Assembly (NCBI GenBank): GCA_016125135.1
Contig: WGMJ01000005.1
Span: forward strand, 1 to 64,000
DNA length: 64,000 nt
From: Alphaproteobacteria bacterium
Lineage (GTDB): Bacteria; Pseudomonadota; Alphaproteobacteria; Micavibrionales; Micavibrionaceae
Direction: 5' to 3'
Shown piece by piece: positions 54,363-63,220 of this stretch. Made by a program: the position numbers and the translations under genes. The notes under the pieces were generated by a model that saw only the letters and a list, made by a program, of their open reading frames with translations, was not told the DNA's origin and did no database searches. The stretch's first letter is position 1. Each line of letters begins with the position of its first letter.

Positions 54363-54821
54363 ATGAGTTGTCATGAAGCTTTAAGCAAACCCCGGGAAAC
54401 CGTACCTCCCGGGGTTTCTATTTTACTGGTATCAGCGGTGGCGCTGATCGATCCGCGCAATATGGTGCTTATTACGGAGCGGCCACCACACAAGGATATG
54501 GGAGGGCTTTGGGAATTTCCGGGCGGCAAAATTGATACGGGCGAAACGCCTGAATTTGCGCTGATGCGTGAACTGCATGAGGAACTAGGCATTGAAACGC
54601 GTACCACATGTTTTACGCCACTCAGCTTTACATCACATTCATACGAGAAATTCCATTTACTGATGCCGCTTTATGCCTGCCGCATGTGGCAAGGCGTACC
54701 GCGCGCAAAAGAAGGGCAGAAGCTGGCATGGGTGAAGCCTGCTGATTTACAGGACTACGAGATGCCTCCCGCAGATTTACCACTTTGTTTTGCCATACAG
54801 GATTACTTGCAGAATGCGTAG
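54363..54821 (+). CDS. NUDIX hydrolase (MutT type)
   Basis: 152 residues. The Nudix box is perfect: the G-x5-E (GKIDTGE) is followed by RELHEELGI. MutT-like enzymes hydrolyse 8-oxo-dGTP and related nucleotides, or other nucleoside diphosphates. The ATG at 54363 is 2 bases after the previous stop; codons about 9-18 overlap a strong hairpin (54387-54417), so the true start may be further downstream. Coupled with the methyltransferase that follows. Confidence 0.88.
   Translation: MSCHEALSKPRETVPPGVSILLVSAVALIDPRNMVLITERPPHKDMGGLWEFPGGKIDTGETPEFALMRELHEELGIETRTTCFTPLSFTSHSYEKFHLLMPLYACRMWQGVPRAKEGQKLAWVKPADLQDYEMPPADLPLCFAIQDYLQNA
54387..54417 (+). terminator. Hairpin terminator of the parvulin gene, inside the NUDIX start
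   Basis: Perfect 11-bp arms AAACCCCGGGA (54387-54397) and TCCCGGGGTTT (54407-54417), 9-base loop, then CTATTTTACT. Stem strength is high; the T-run is imperfect. It lies 26 bases after the parvulin stop. Confidence 0.65.
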
Positions 54822-55524
54822 AAATGTTACCGATTTTCATGAATTCTACACAGGGGCCTTGGGCGGCATGGTGCAGCACGCACTTGTGCGTAAGCTTGGT
54901 GATTTTTTAAAGCCTGACAAGCAAACATGCCTTGCTTTTGGCTATGTGTTTCCTTTTGTAAAAGAAACGAATGATTTTTTTGCTGTGCTCATGCCAGGGT
55001 ATCTGGGAGCAAAAAGCTGGCCTGAAGGACGGCTAAACCGTGTTGCAGTGATTGATGAATATCCATGGCCGATTGAAACCAATTCGGTGGACCAGTTGCT
55101 TATCGTCCACGGGCTTGAATATACGCAGAACCCTGATGCTGTTTTGAAGGAAGCTTGGCGTGTATTGAAAAGCCAAGGGCGGCTGAAACTTGTTGTCCCA
55201 AATCGTTTCGGATTTTGGGCACGTAGTGACAGGAATGTTCTTGGTTTCGGGCGGCCTTATTCGGCCGGCCAGTTACTGGAGATTTTGCGCGCTTGCAATT
55301 TTGTAAAAGAAAAACAAGAGCGTGCGCTTTTCACACCGCCTTTAAGCTGGCGCTGGGTTGTGAGACTTTCACCTTATATTGAAAAATATATGGGTTGGCT
55401 GCTTGATAGTTTTGGCGGGGTGCATATTGTAGAGGTGAGTAAACAACTATATGCAGGGTTGCCGGTAACGGTTGCCGAAACAACAAAGGAAAAGCCCGTA
55501 CTGGCAGTAAAGCCAACGGCATAA
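54814..55524 (+). CDS. SAM-dependent methyltransferase (class I, type 11)
   Basis: 236 residues from the ATG at 54814, overlapping the NUDIX stop by eight bases. Motif IV/V segments are present (SVDQLLIVHGLEYTQNP and RVLKSQGRLKLVVPNRFGFWARS), but motif I lacks the GxGxG (TCLAFGYVFPFV), a form seen in alphaproteobacterial relatives. C-terminal helix-rich region with a hydrophobic stretch. The substrate is unknown. Confidence 0.84.
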   Translation: MRRNVTDFHEFYTGALGGMVQHALVRKLGDFLKPDKQTCLAFGYVFPFVKETNDFFAVLMPGYLGAKSWPEGRLNRVAVIDEYPWPIETNSVDQLLIVHGLEYTQNPDAVLKEAWRVLKSQGRLKLVVPNRFGFWARSDRNVLGFGRPYSAGQLLEILRACNFVKEKQERALFTPPLSWRWVVRLSPYIEKYMGWLLDSFGGVHIVEVSKQLYAGLPVTVAETTKEKPVLAVKPTA

Positions 55525-55526
55525 AA

Positions 55527-56498
55527 ATGTTTAAACAGGTTACAATTATCGGTCTTGGCCTTATAGGCTCATCACTGGCACGTGTTATTGGCCAGCACAA
55601 GCTTGCGACAAAACTTATTGGCGCAGACATTTCATTGCGCGTGTGCGAGAAAGCGCTTGCACTGGGAATTGTAGACGAAGTAACGCCACAAATTTCAGAC
55701 TCGGTAAAAAATAGCGATCTGGTTATTATTTGTGTGCCTGTTGGCGCTTATGAGTCTGTCGGGCAGGCAATACAAGGTAACTTGCAAGAAGGTGCTATTA
55801 TAACGGATGTTGGTTCTGTAAAGGCGGAGGCCATCAAGGCGCTTAAACCGTTTTTATCCAGTAATATCGCTTTCATTCCCGGCCACCCCATTGCTGGTAC
55901 TGAGCATTCAGGGCCGGAAGCAGGTTTTGTGGAACTTTTTACTGGCCGCTGGACAATTTTAACGCCTGTAAGGCAAGACGAGGCGGATATTGAAAAACTA
56001 AGAAGCTTTTGGGAAGTCGCAGGAGCAAAAGTAGAAGTGATGACACCGGAGCATCATGACATGGTGCTGGCAATTACATCGCATTTACCGCACCTGATTG
56101 CTTATACAATTGTGGGAACAGCAACATCACTTGAAACAGAGTTACAATCGGAGGTGATTAAATACTCCGCTTCTGGGTTCAGGGATTTTACACGAATTGC
56201 AGCGTCTGACCCGACTATGTGGCGCGATATTATGCTGACGAACAAAGAGGCGTTGTTGGATATATTGCAGCGTTTCAGCGAAGATTTAAGTGAAATGCAA
56301 AAAGCAATACGCCGTGATAAAAGCGAATTCTTGTTCGACTATTTCAGCAAAACACGTGATATAAGACGGCAGGTTATTGCTGCGGGGCAGGCGGCTCAAC
56401 CCCAAGCTTCTTCATATGCTCCTGAACCTCAGGCGGGAGAACAGGCTCTGGAATCTCAATCGTATCAAGATCAACCCGGTAAGGCGAAGCAAGCTTAA
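55527..56498 (+). CDS. tyrA: Prephenate/arogenate dehydrogenase
   Basis: 323 residues. NAD(P)-binding GLGLIGSS at the N-terminus, then GHPIAGTEHSGPEAG, LAITSHLPHLIAY and SGFRDFTRIAASDPTMWRDI, all standard for TyrA. Oxidatively decarboxylates prephenate or arogenate on the way to tyrosine. The last ~40 residues are a Gln/Pro/Ala-rich tail that runs 125 bases into the antisense plsC-DUF2125 gene. Starts 2 bases after the methyltransferase stop. Confidence 0.94.
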   Translation: MFKQVTIIGLGLIGSSLARVIGQHKLATKLIGADISLRVCEKALALGIVDEVTPQISDSVKNSDLVIICVPVGAYESVGQAIQGNLQEGAIITDVGSVKAEAIKALKPFLSSNIAFIPGHPIAGTEHSGPEAGFVELFTGRWTILTPVRQDEADIEKLRSFWEVAGAKVEVMTPEHHDMVLAITSHLPHLIAYTIVGTATSLETELQSEVIKYSASGFRDFTRIAASDPTMWRDIMLTNKEALLDILQRFSEDLSEMQKAIRRDKSEFLFDYFSKTRDIRRQVIAAGQAAQPQASSYAPEPQAGEQALESQSYQDQPGKAKQA

Positions 56499-57954
56499 CG
56501 CCCCAGAACACTGGCCCTTCTTCAAGATAGGCAACTGTAAACGGACCAATCATAAGATTTCTTTGCTCGATGCGTAAAGTAAGTGTTATTGTATCGGGTG
56601 CAACAGCCTGGCCCTTTGAATAAAACTGTAAAAGCGAAATGATGATGTTTTTCTGATTGCGATCCAGAAAGCCTAAGGCCGATATTTTCTCGACGATATG
56701 ATCATAGTTCTTAAGGGAAATCAGGGCGCTGCCTTGTGGTATGCCTTCTTCATTGCAAATAAAGGAACCAGTGGCTGAAACCTCGCTGTCGTCAAATAAT
56801 ATCTTCGCATTCTGAACAATGATTTGCGGGCCTGTAAGTGCCCAAGCATAGAGCGCTTCGTTGGTCAGGTTTTGCGGCCATTTAGAAACATTCAGTGCAA
56901 CATTGGCATCCTTTGCAGTTACGGTACCTTTTTTGGAGGTATAGTTAAAACCTTCCGGCGCAGCAAAATAAGCCTGCGTGGCTGGCAGGGGCCAGAAATT
57001 TCCTTTTAATACCGGAATAGAGAGTTCCTCAGTTGTTATTTTTGCTGTTGCGTTATACTTGGCAGGGAAACCGTCTATGCGCACCTCGCTGAATTCCTGC
57101 AAGCCGTTCAACGTTTTTGAAATAATATTTTTACCTGTAAACCATGCACCGGTATAGGCTAGCAAAGCTACAATAATAATTGCCGGTAAAATTACAGATT
57201 TCTTTTTTTGGTTCTGCATTTCACGACCTTCCTTTACGAGTTTGTGAGTTTCGGTTTCAATTTGTTCTATCATAGTTTTCTCAACCTCCTCGGGGGGCAG
57301 GCCAGCGGGAATAGGGGGCATAATAGAGAGAATGATTTTGCCGGGCTTTTTGAAAAACGAATTACGTGGCCAGTAAAGCCCTGTGTTGAGTGCCATCGGT
57401 ACAAGCGGCACATTCGAGGCTTCGTAAATGCGCATGATGCCTGATTTATAGGGCTTTTCCTTGATCGTCGTATCAACCGATACGCGTGTCCCTTGCGGAA
57501 AGATAACAACAGGCCTGCCAGCCGAGAGTTTTTCCTGCGCCCCGTTGATAATCATTTTAATGGCTTCTTTATGGCGGCTGCGGTCAATCGCGATCATATC
57601 CGATTTCGCAGCATGCCAGCCCCAAAGTGGTATGTGGTACAGCTCGCGCTTCAAAATAACAGCAGGGTCACCGAACAGCAGATGTAGCTTTAATGTTTCA
57701 TAGGCGGACTGGTGTTTGGCTGCTACCAGATAAGCGCCTTGTGTAGGAATGTTTTCACGGCCACGCACTTCAAAATCGAGGCCTAGTATATATTTCTCGA
57801 TTTGCCAGAGGCTCCAGAAGTAAATATGCAACAGAACAATATATATTTTTTTCGGCATGAAGAGCGCCGGCAGATAAATAAGACTGAAGAACAGGCACGC
57901 ACCGTAGAAAAGAATATTGAAGATGATATTCTGGAAGAAATAAATTATGGCCAT
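56374..57954 (-). CDS. PlsC-type acyltransferase fused to DUF2125-like protein
   Basis: 526 residues. Residues 1-240 are a 1-acylglycerol-3-phosphate acyltransferase: AKHQSAYET with HX4E (His81, Glu86) in place of HX4D, and FPQGTR (152-157). A methionine at 246 begins MQNQKKKSVILPAIII, which looks like a normal DUF2125 start with a membrane helix (about 255-272) and a periplasmic domain to residue 526. The ATG at 57219 has an AAGG site before it, so the second half might also be made alone. The two are usually separate neighbours. Stop lies within tyrA on the other strand. Confidence 0.84.
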   Translation of the reverse strand: MAIIYFFQNIIFNILFYGACLFFSLIYLPALFMPKKIYIVLLHIYFWSLWQIEKYILGLDFEVRGRENIPTQGAYLVAAKHQSAYETLKLHLLFGDPAVILKRELYHIPLWGWHAAKSDMIAIDRSRHKEAIKMIINGAQEKLSAGRPVVIFPQGTRVSVDTTIKEKPYKSGIMRIYEASNVPLVPMALNTGLYWPRNSFFKKPGKIILSIMPPIPAGLPPEEVEKTMIEQIETETHKLVKEGREMQNQKKKSVILPAIIIVALLAYTGAWFTGKNIISKTLNGLQEFSEVRIDGFPAKYNATAKITTEELSIPVLKGNFWPLPATQAYFAAPEGFNYTSKKGTVTAKDANVALNVSKWPQNLTNEALYAWALTGPQIIVQNAKILFDDSEVSATGSFICNEEGIPQGSALISLKNYDHIVEKISALGFLDRNQKNIIISLLQFYSKGQAVAPDTITLTLRIEQRNLMIGPFTVAYLEEGPVFWGVKLASPYRVDLDTIEIPEPVLPPEVQEHMKKLGVEPPAPQQ

Positions 57955-58532
57955 GGAATAACCCGATGTGTAGCCGCTTGCAAAAGTCCTAAATAAAGCT
58001 TGGCGTATTCTTTAAGGGAAACTAGCCAGAATTGAAAATCATAGACGCTAAAGCCTTCAAGAAAAACAGGGTGCGGGACAATTTTTACACCCGGCATAAC
58101 AAGTTTGAACAAGAAAACGCTTCTGACCATATGGTAGTTCGCTGTAACGAGATAGAGCGAGGAGTAATCATTCTTCATGATCCACTCTTTTGATTCCAGT
58201 GCATTACTGAATGTATCGCCGGCTTTATGGCCTAGTGTAACGCAGCATTTTCTGCTGGCATAAGATAGCATCGGGACAATTTCAGCAGGTTTAACGCTTA
58301 AATGGACGCCGCTAATGAAAAGTGTAGGCGCCGCCTTTTCTTTGAATAAGGCCGCGCCTTCTTCAACACGTTTTTCACCGCCGGTTAGCACGATAATGGT
58401 TTCTGCGGTTTGTCCTGTGGTTGCAGCTTTGTCCATCATGCAAATGCTGCCAACAAAAATAATATAGCCGGCAATAATAAAGGTTAGTATGCCCGCAATA
58501 ATATGAACGACAATTTTATCAAGCGTATGCAT
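57945..58532 (-). CDS. DUF218 (YdcF/ElyC-like) membrane protein
   Basis: 195 residues. One N-terminal membrane helix (about 7-30), then the DUF218 domain: IIVLTGGEKRVEEGAALF, PTLFISG, SNALESKEW and LVTANYHMVRSVFLF. ElyC relatives act in envelope precursor metabolism; a few bind S-adenosylmethionine. Start shares a base with the ftsX stop and its end overlaps the plsC fusion start by 10 bases: a single operon. Confidence 0.88.
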   Translation of the reverse strand: MHTLDKIVVHIIAGILTFIIAGYIIFVGSICMMDKAATTGQTAETIIVLTGGEKRVEEGAALFKEKAAPTLFISGVHLSVKPAEIVPMLSYASRKCCVTLGHKAGDTFSNALESKEWIMKNDYSSLYLVTANYHMVRSVFLFKLVMPGVKIVPHPVFLEGFSVYDFQFWLVSLKEYAKLYLGLLQAATHRVIPWP

Positions 58533-59425
58533 CAGGGTAATGTATTCAGGTTTTTAACCACCATATGGCGGGTAGTTAGCCATGAAATTGCGAGGAAGGC
58601 CAGTGGCAGCAGTAGCGCGCCGCCCACAAGGCCGTAATTCGTTATTGTAGCTTCATAAGAGAAAAAGCGCTGATGCCAGAAGTAAAGCAAGCCGCCCAGA
58701 ACAATAATGGCAATAATGGCACCTGCAAAGCAGCCCCATGCGATCTGGCGCAGAATGGTCTTATAAAATTGTTTGATCACGAAATCATCTTTCGCGCCCA
58801 TAATATGATAAAGCTCTAATTCATCCCACTGGATCGCAATTTGTGACTGGACCGTACCGCCCACTGCAAACATAAGCGCGAGGAAGCACATGGCTTCGAG
58901 AATGAACATAGCAAACATAAGCGCTTGTGATAGATCTTTCAGGCTTGCAAGCCACGGGTTTGAAGGGATGATTTTCGCAGGGATAGACGCGGCCTTCAGG
59001 TCGCTTTCTACAAGCGCGATGTAATCAGGCGACATGGCTTTCATTTCAACCTGTAATAAGCGCGGTAGCGGAATTGTATCCTGCACCATTTCGGGCGCAC
59101 CAAGAACAGGGCTTAATTCCTCAGCCAGTTCGGCCTGACTAACGGGCGCTGCATTGGCAACGGCTGGGTGGCTTTTTAAAATCTGTGTAGCTTTAGTTAC
59201 ATAGTCGTTCAGAGCAGCAGATGATATTTCCTGCCCGTTTTGCTGCTGGAGAATTTCAAGTACAACCATATTGCTGGAAGTATGCAGCACATTTGACTGC
59301 CATGTATAAAGCTGCCAGCCGCTGAAAAAGCAGAGCAGCCCCAGAAATGTCATAAGGGCTGATATCAGCAGCGTCATACGCTGTGCAGAGATGCGGGCGC
59401 GGAAGCTGGCGTTTAATCCACTCAT
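58532..59425 (-). CDS. ftsX: Cell division protein FtsX
   Basis: 297 residues, four hydrophobic helices with a large periplasmic loop between TM1 and TM2. Typical IQWDELELYHIMGAKDDFVIKQF in the cytosolic part. With FtsE it activates peptidoglycan hydrolases at the divisome. It overlaps ftsE by four bases. Confidence 0.93.
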   Translation of the reverse strand: MSGLNASFRARISAQRMTLLISALMTFLGLLCFFSGWQLYTWQSNVLHTSSNMVVLEILQQQNGQEISSAALNDYVTKATQILKSHPAVANAAPVSQAELAEELSPVLGAPEMVQDTIPLPRLLQVEMKAMSPDYIALVESDLKAASIPAKIIPSNPWLASLKDLSQALMFAMFILEAMCFLALMFAVGGTVQSQIAIQWDELELYHIMGAKDDFVIKQFYKTILRQIAWGCFAGAIIAIIVLGGLLYFWHQRFFSYEATITNYGLVGGALLLPLAFLAISWLTTRHMVVKNLNTLP

Positions 59426-60093
59426 GCGGCTTTCTTCCCGAGCATATTCAAATGACCTTTTTCAAGAACAAGGCGTTGATGGCCAAAATGCTCCATCATC
59501 GGAATATTGTGGGTGGCAACAACAATCGTTGTACCCATTTTATTGAGCTGTTCGAAAAGCAACATCAGTTTGAAACCAATTTCATCGTCAAGGTTACCGG
59601 TCGGTTCGTCAGCCAGTAGCAGGCGCGGGCGGGTAATAACAGCGCGCGCAATGGCAATTCTTTGTTGCTGGCCACCCGAAAGTGTAGCGGGGTACATGTC
59701 CATATAATCACCCAGCCCTACCCAGGAAAGCAGTTCAGAGACGTTTTGTTTAATTTCCCGGTCAGGCTGGCCAATAATGCGTAGCGGTAAGGCAACATTT
59801 TCAAAAGCTGTCAGGTTTGGCAAAAGGCGGAAGTCTTGAAATACAACGCCGATTTTCTGGCGCAGAACAGCAAGCTGGTTACGGTTCAATTCCATGATGC
59901 CTTGGCCGAACATGCTGATATTGCCACGCGTTGGTTTGCGGCCACAGTAAAGCAGGCTCATCAGCGAGCTTTTACCCGCGCCACTTGCACCTGAGAGGAA
60001 ATGGTAAGAACCGGCATCAAGCTTGAAGCTGATATCGCTTAGAACTTCGGGACCACCGCCATAGCGCAGGCCAACATGGGAGAATTCGATCAT
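59422..60093 (-). CDS. ftsE: Cell division ATP-binding protein FtsE
   Basis: 223 residues. Walker [11 protein letters not shown]-loop [10 protein letters not shown], signature [14 protein letters not shown], Walker [13 protein letters not shown] and switch His in VATHN. Cytosolic ATPase partner of FtsX. Overlaps the upstream secreted-protein gene stop and the ftsX start, each by four bases. Confidence 0.96.
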   Translation of the reverse strand: MIEFSHVGLRYGGGPEVLSDISFKLDAGSYHFLSGASGAGKSSLMSLLYCGRKPTRGNISMFGQGIMELNRNQLAVLRQKIGVVFQDFRLLPNLTAFENVALPLRIIGQPDREIKQNVSELLSWVGLGDYMDMYPATLSGGQQQRIAIARAVITRPRLLLADEPTGNLDDEIGFKLMLLFEQLNKMGTTIVVATHNIPMMEHFGHQRLVLEKGHLNMLGKKAA

Positions 60094-60899
60094 TGTGATT
60101 GTGTTTTTGTACTTGTTTCCGGCACGTATGCGCCGTCTTTCTTCTGTTCGCTTCTTTCCAGCACAAGGCCAAGTGCAGAAGCTTTTTTGTAAGGGTCGCT
60201 AATAAGTTTGGCTGTTTCAACTGCCTGCTCTATGTGATGCGATGATGTCAGAACCTCGACGCAGCGGTGGGCATATTTATCCTTGAATGAAAGGTCATCA
60301 ATTTTGGCAAGGGCCTTTGGAATATCAGCAAAATGCGCTTTTTTAGCGTGTGTTTCTGCAATCTCGCCGTAAGCTTTATTACGAAGTGCGGCGTTTGTCA
60401 TGAGTGCTGCTGTTTTAAGGGCCTCATCACCAAGGCCCGCTTCGGCTTGCCCCATGGCAACATAAGTAACAGCAACCGCATTCGAAGCTTCTGTTGTAAT
60501 GGTCGTTGCCGCCTGCATTAATTTTTCAAACGCGGCGATGAGTTCGGGTTGTTGCAGATTTTTATCTGCCAGGGCCATACCGATGCCACGGATGGTCATG
60601 GCTTTTGTGTCTTCATTATAAATTTGGGGAATGAGGTTCAGGCTTTCTTGCCACATACCGGCAGCCGTCATGAATTTTGCAGCCTCGCGTAGTACCTTGT
60701 CATGCCAGTCTTTCTCCTGAATAACCTTTGCCAGCTCGGCCATATATTTTGCCATGCAGGCATTGTCGACAACTGCACAATCAAAAGGAGGCAGGGTTGC
60801 AGGAGCCGCAGTCATTGCGGCAGGTGCTTTGGCTGTTTCTGCGCTGGCTGGCCCCGCGAGAAACAGAATTGTAAAAGTTGCGATAAGTCTTCTAATCAT
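60090..60899 (-). CDS. Periplasmic helical-repeat protein, unknown function
   Basis: 269 residues from the ATG at 60899, which gives a clear signal peptide (MIRRLIATFTILFLAGPASA). The frame is open upstream but overlaps the divergent zinc-ribbon gene. The mature part has repeated paired helices with Ala/Lys/Glu pattern (MADKNLQQPELIAAFEKL-like units), suggesting a TPR-like solenoid. First gene of the ftsEX operon, so a divisome-linked role is possible. Confidence 0.72.
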   Translation of the reverse strand: MIRRLIATFTILFLAGPASAETAKAPAAMTAAPATLPPFDCAVVDNACMAKYMAELAKVIQEKDWHDKVLREAAKFMTAAGMWQESLNLIPQIYNEDTKAMTIRGIGMALADKNLQQPELIAAFEKLMQAATTITTEASNAVAVTYVAMGQAEAGLGDEALKTAALMTNAALRNKAYGEIAETHAKKAHFADIPKALAKIDDLSFKDKYAHRCVEVLTSSHHIEQAVETAKLISDPYKKASALGLVLERSEQKKDGAYVPETSTKTQSQ

Positions 60900-60944
60900 G
60901 CTTGCTAGAACCTTACTGAGCCTAGTAGAATAAGGCCATAGAAA

Positions 60945-61718
60945 ATGTATATCAACTGCCCTTCCTGTCACACAAAATATGATATTCCGGCCGAAGCAAT
61001 AGGACCGGAGGGCAGAAATGTGCGCTGTAAAAGCTGTGGTCATACATGGCATCAGGAGAGTTTAGCTGAGGTTGATGAGGATCTGCTGGATGATTTACGG
61101 CAATTGGCCCCTGATTATGATAAACAAAATGCAGACGGCGATGCCGTAGAGCAAGGCAATGAAATGCAAATGCCGAGTGGCATTATGCCGCCGCGGGAAG
61201 AAGCAGCGCCTGATTTCAAAACATTATTGAAAACCGCCAAGGACGAAGGGCTGTTTAATCAGGGCAAACCCAATAAACGCGCTGTGTGGAATGGTGTTAT
61301 TGCTGCGTCTATCGTTTTTCTTATCTGCGTTGTTACTTTTTTCATGATGCGCGTAACGTTTGTTCAGTCGTTCCCGCCGCTCTTGCCAATTTACGAACTC
61401 AGCGGTTTTGCAATTGATGAAGCGGGCGAGGGACTTGCGTTTGACCGTTTGCAGGCTACGCTGGCTGATGAGGGGGACGAAATAAAAGTTCATATCACTG
61501 GCTCTATCATTAACCTTACAAAAACCGAAAAAGCTATTCCCCTCTTACAAGCCAAAATTATGGATGCAGAAGAGAAGCCCGTGGGCCGTTTTGTCTTTGC
61601 GCCGCCTTCTGAAAAAATTGCAGGTGAAGACATGATGGAATTCACAGGCTCATCAACAGTTGAAACAAACACAGGCCAGTCTGTAACGCTCGGCTTCTTA
61701 ACGGGAATCAATAAGTAG
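60945..61718 (+). CDS. MJ0042-type zinc-ribbon membrane protein (DUF3426-like)
   Basis: 257 residues. N-terminal zinc ribbon with CPSCHTKYDIP and VRCKSCGHTW (two CxxC pairs), an acidic middle, a membrane helix (about 110-132) and a C-terminal periplasmic beta domain. Typical alphaproteobacterial gene next to ftsE. The zinc ribbon faces the cytosol. Role unknown. Its 3' end overlaps the small lipoprotein gene (61708) by 11 bases. Confidence 0.88.
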   Translation: MYINCPSCHTKYDIPAEAIGPEGRNVRCKSCGHTWHQESLAEVDEDLLDDLRQLAPDYDKQNADGDAVEQGNEMQMPSGIMPPREEAAPDFKTLLKTAKDEGLFNQGKPNKRAVWNGVIAASIVFLICVVTFFMMRVTFVQSFPPLLPIYELSGFAIDEAGEGLAFDRLQATLADEGDEIKVHITGSIINLTKTEKAIPLLQAKIMDAEEKPVGRFVFAPPSEKIAGEDMMEFTGSSTVETNTGQSVTLGFLTGINK

Positions 61719-61860
61719 GGTATTTGCGCGGGAAATCAGGCTTCTGGCCGGTTTCGGCCTGTTGTGGCGCTTCAAGGTCTTTAGGCTTGATACCACAGCC
61801 CGTGACAGCAAGGACGGAAATACACAGAAAAACTGCCATAATTATGTTGAATTTCGCCAT
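61708..61860 (-). CDS. Small lipoprotein, LptM-like
   Basis: 50 residues. Signal peptide and lipobox VTGC (Cys22), then GIKPKDLEAP and a C-terminal FPRKYPTY. The FPR-YP ending with GCG after the lipobox matches the short alphaproteobacterial lipoproteins that sit before lysA, related to LptM of the LPS transport machinery. Neither argH nor lysA is here. Convergent with the zinc-ribbon gene. Confidence 0.78.
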   Translation of the reverse strand: MAKFNIIMAVFLCISVLAVTGCGIKPKDLEAPQQAETGQKPDFPRKYPTY

Positions 61861-61915
61861 TTTCTGCACCGTTTACACCTGATTTTTTTAACGATTCTTG
61901 ATATAGTAGAGCCTC

Positions 61916-63217
61916 ATGAATGATATTTCATACGAAAAGATCACGCAAGCGCAGCTTGATAGTCTGGTGAAACTGCACCAACGCTATCTGGTCGGACGTG
62001 TTGGCGGGCGGCGTGCCTGTTTGCGCCGTGTTGATCTTTCGGGCCTTTCGCTAAAAGGACAAGATATGCGCCAAGCCGAATTTACCGGCTGCATGATGCG
62101 CGAAATGGATTTATCGGAAGCGGATTTTCAGGAAGCTGTTTTATATGCGTGTGACCTCAGTGTCTGCAACCTGACAAATACAAGTTTTATCCGTGCGGAT
62201 CTTCGTGGCGCACAGATTGAACAAGCGATGCTCAAAGGAACAGATCTTGAGCGCGCGGATTTACGCGCAGGCGCTTTGTCACAAGGGCAGGATTTTGCAG
62301 CGCCAGCACAAAGCGTCAGTTTCCGTGGTGCAAACCTGACGGGTGCAAAAATGGTAGGGGCATTAGCGGCCAACGCTGATTTCTCTGATTCAATTATGGT
62401 GCAAACGAACATACAGATGGCGGACTTCCGTGGTGCGCTGCTAGATGGCGCCGATTTATCGGGCGCGCAGATTACCGGCGTGAAGCTGGACGGTGCGCGG
62501 GTCAAGAATACAATTCTGACTGACGTTGATTTGAACGCACTTGCGCTTGTGAACATAGATATGTCGCAGGCGATTACCGATAAGAACCATGGTAAGTCGC
62601 TTGAGGAATTGAAGTCACCGCTTATCAGGCTCGTGGAACAACACAGGCTCTGGGTTGATACAGCGGGTGCGCAAGGCGCGCAGCTTGACCTCAGCGGTTA
62701 TGACATGCGTGACCTGAAACGTCTGAAGGGTGAAAAACTGACAGCCTTGATTGCACGCAAAACGCAATTCATGGGAATGAACCTTTACCAGATACAATTC
62801 CAGAGCGCGCAATTGCAGGAATCTGATTTCCGCCACTGTGATATGGAACAGTCTGATCTACGTGGTACAGCAGCCGAAGGAGCCTCATTCAGCCACGCGA
62901 AGCTGAAAGGCATGAATGCCTCTGCATTGATGTTTGGCACAGGGGCTACAAAGCGTTTTGCGCCTGCCAGTTTCCGTGCGGCGAATTTCCGGTATGCGAT
63001 ACTGCGTGAAGCAAACCTGCAATATGCGAGTTTGCAAAATGTTGACCTGACAGATGCCGATTTAACAGGCGCAGACCTTTCAAATGCAGACCTGACAGGC
63101 GCAATTATGGAGCGCACAAAAACCGATGGCGCAAACTTCGATAACGTTACGATGGATGATGTGCTTGGGAGCGGTGCTTTTTCACTCGGCAGGCTTAAAG
63201 ACGCCACAGAAGGTTAA
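61916..63217 (+). CDS. Large pentapeptide-repeat protein
   Basis: 433 residues. Two blocks of A(D/N)LXX repeats (about 39-210 and 290-415) separated by a helical linker (SLEELKSPLIRLVEQHRLWV). N-terminal ~35 residues are non-repeat. A beta-helix rod is expected. No signal. The length and the middle linker suggest two rods joined by a hinge; the function is unknown. Four bases upstream of the sirtuin gene, so probably one operon. Confidence 0.9.
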   Translation: MNDISYEKITQAQLDSLVKLHQRYLVGRVGGRRACLRRVDLSGLSLKGQDMRQAEFTGCMMREMDLSEADFQEAVLYACDLSVCNLTNTSFIRADLRGAQIEQAMLKGTDLERADLRAGALSQGQDFAAPAQSVSFRGANLTGAKMVGALAANADFSDSIMVQTNIQMADFRGALLDGADLSGAQITGVKLDGARVKNTILTDVDLNALALVNIDMSQAITDKNHGKSLEELKSPLIRLVEQHRLWVDTAGAQGAQLDLSGYDMRDLKRLKGEKLTALIARKTQFMGMNLYQIQFQSAQLQESDFRHCDMEQSDLRGTAAEGASFSHAKLKGMNASALMFGTGATKRFAPASFRAANFRYAILREANLQYASLQNVDLTDADLTGADLSNADLTGAIMERTKTDGANFDNVTMDDVLGSGAFSLGRLKDATEG

Positions 63218-63220
63218 TTC

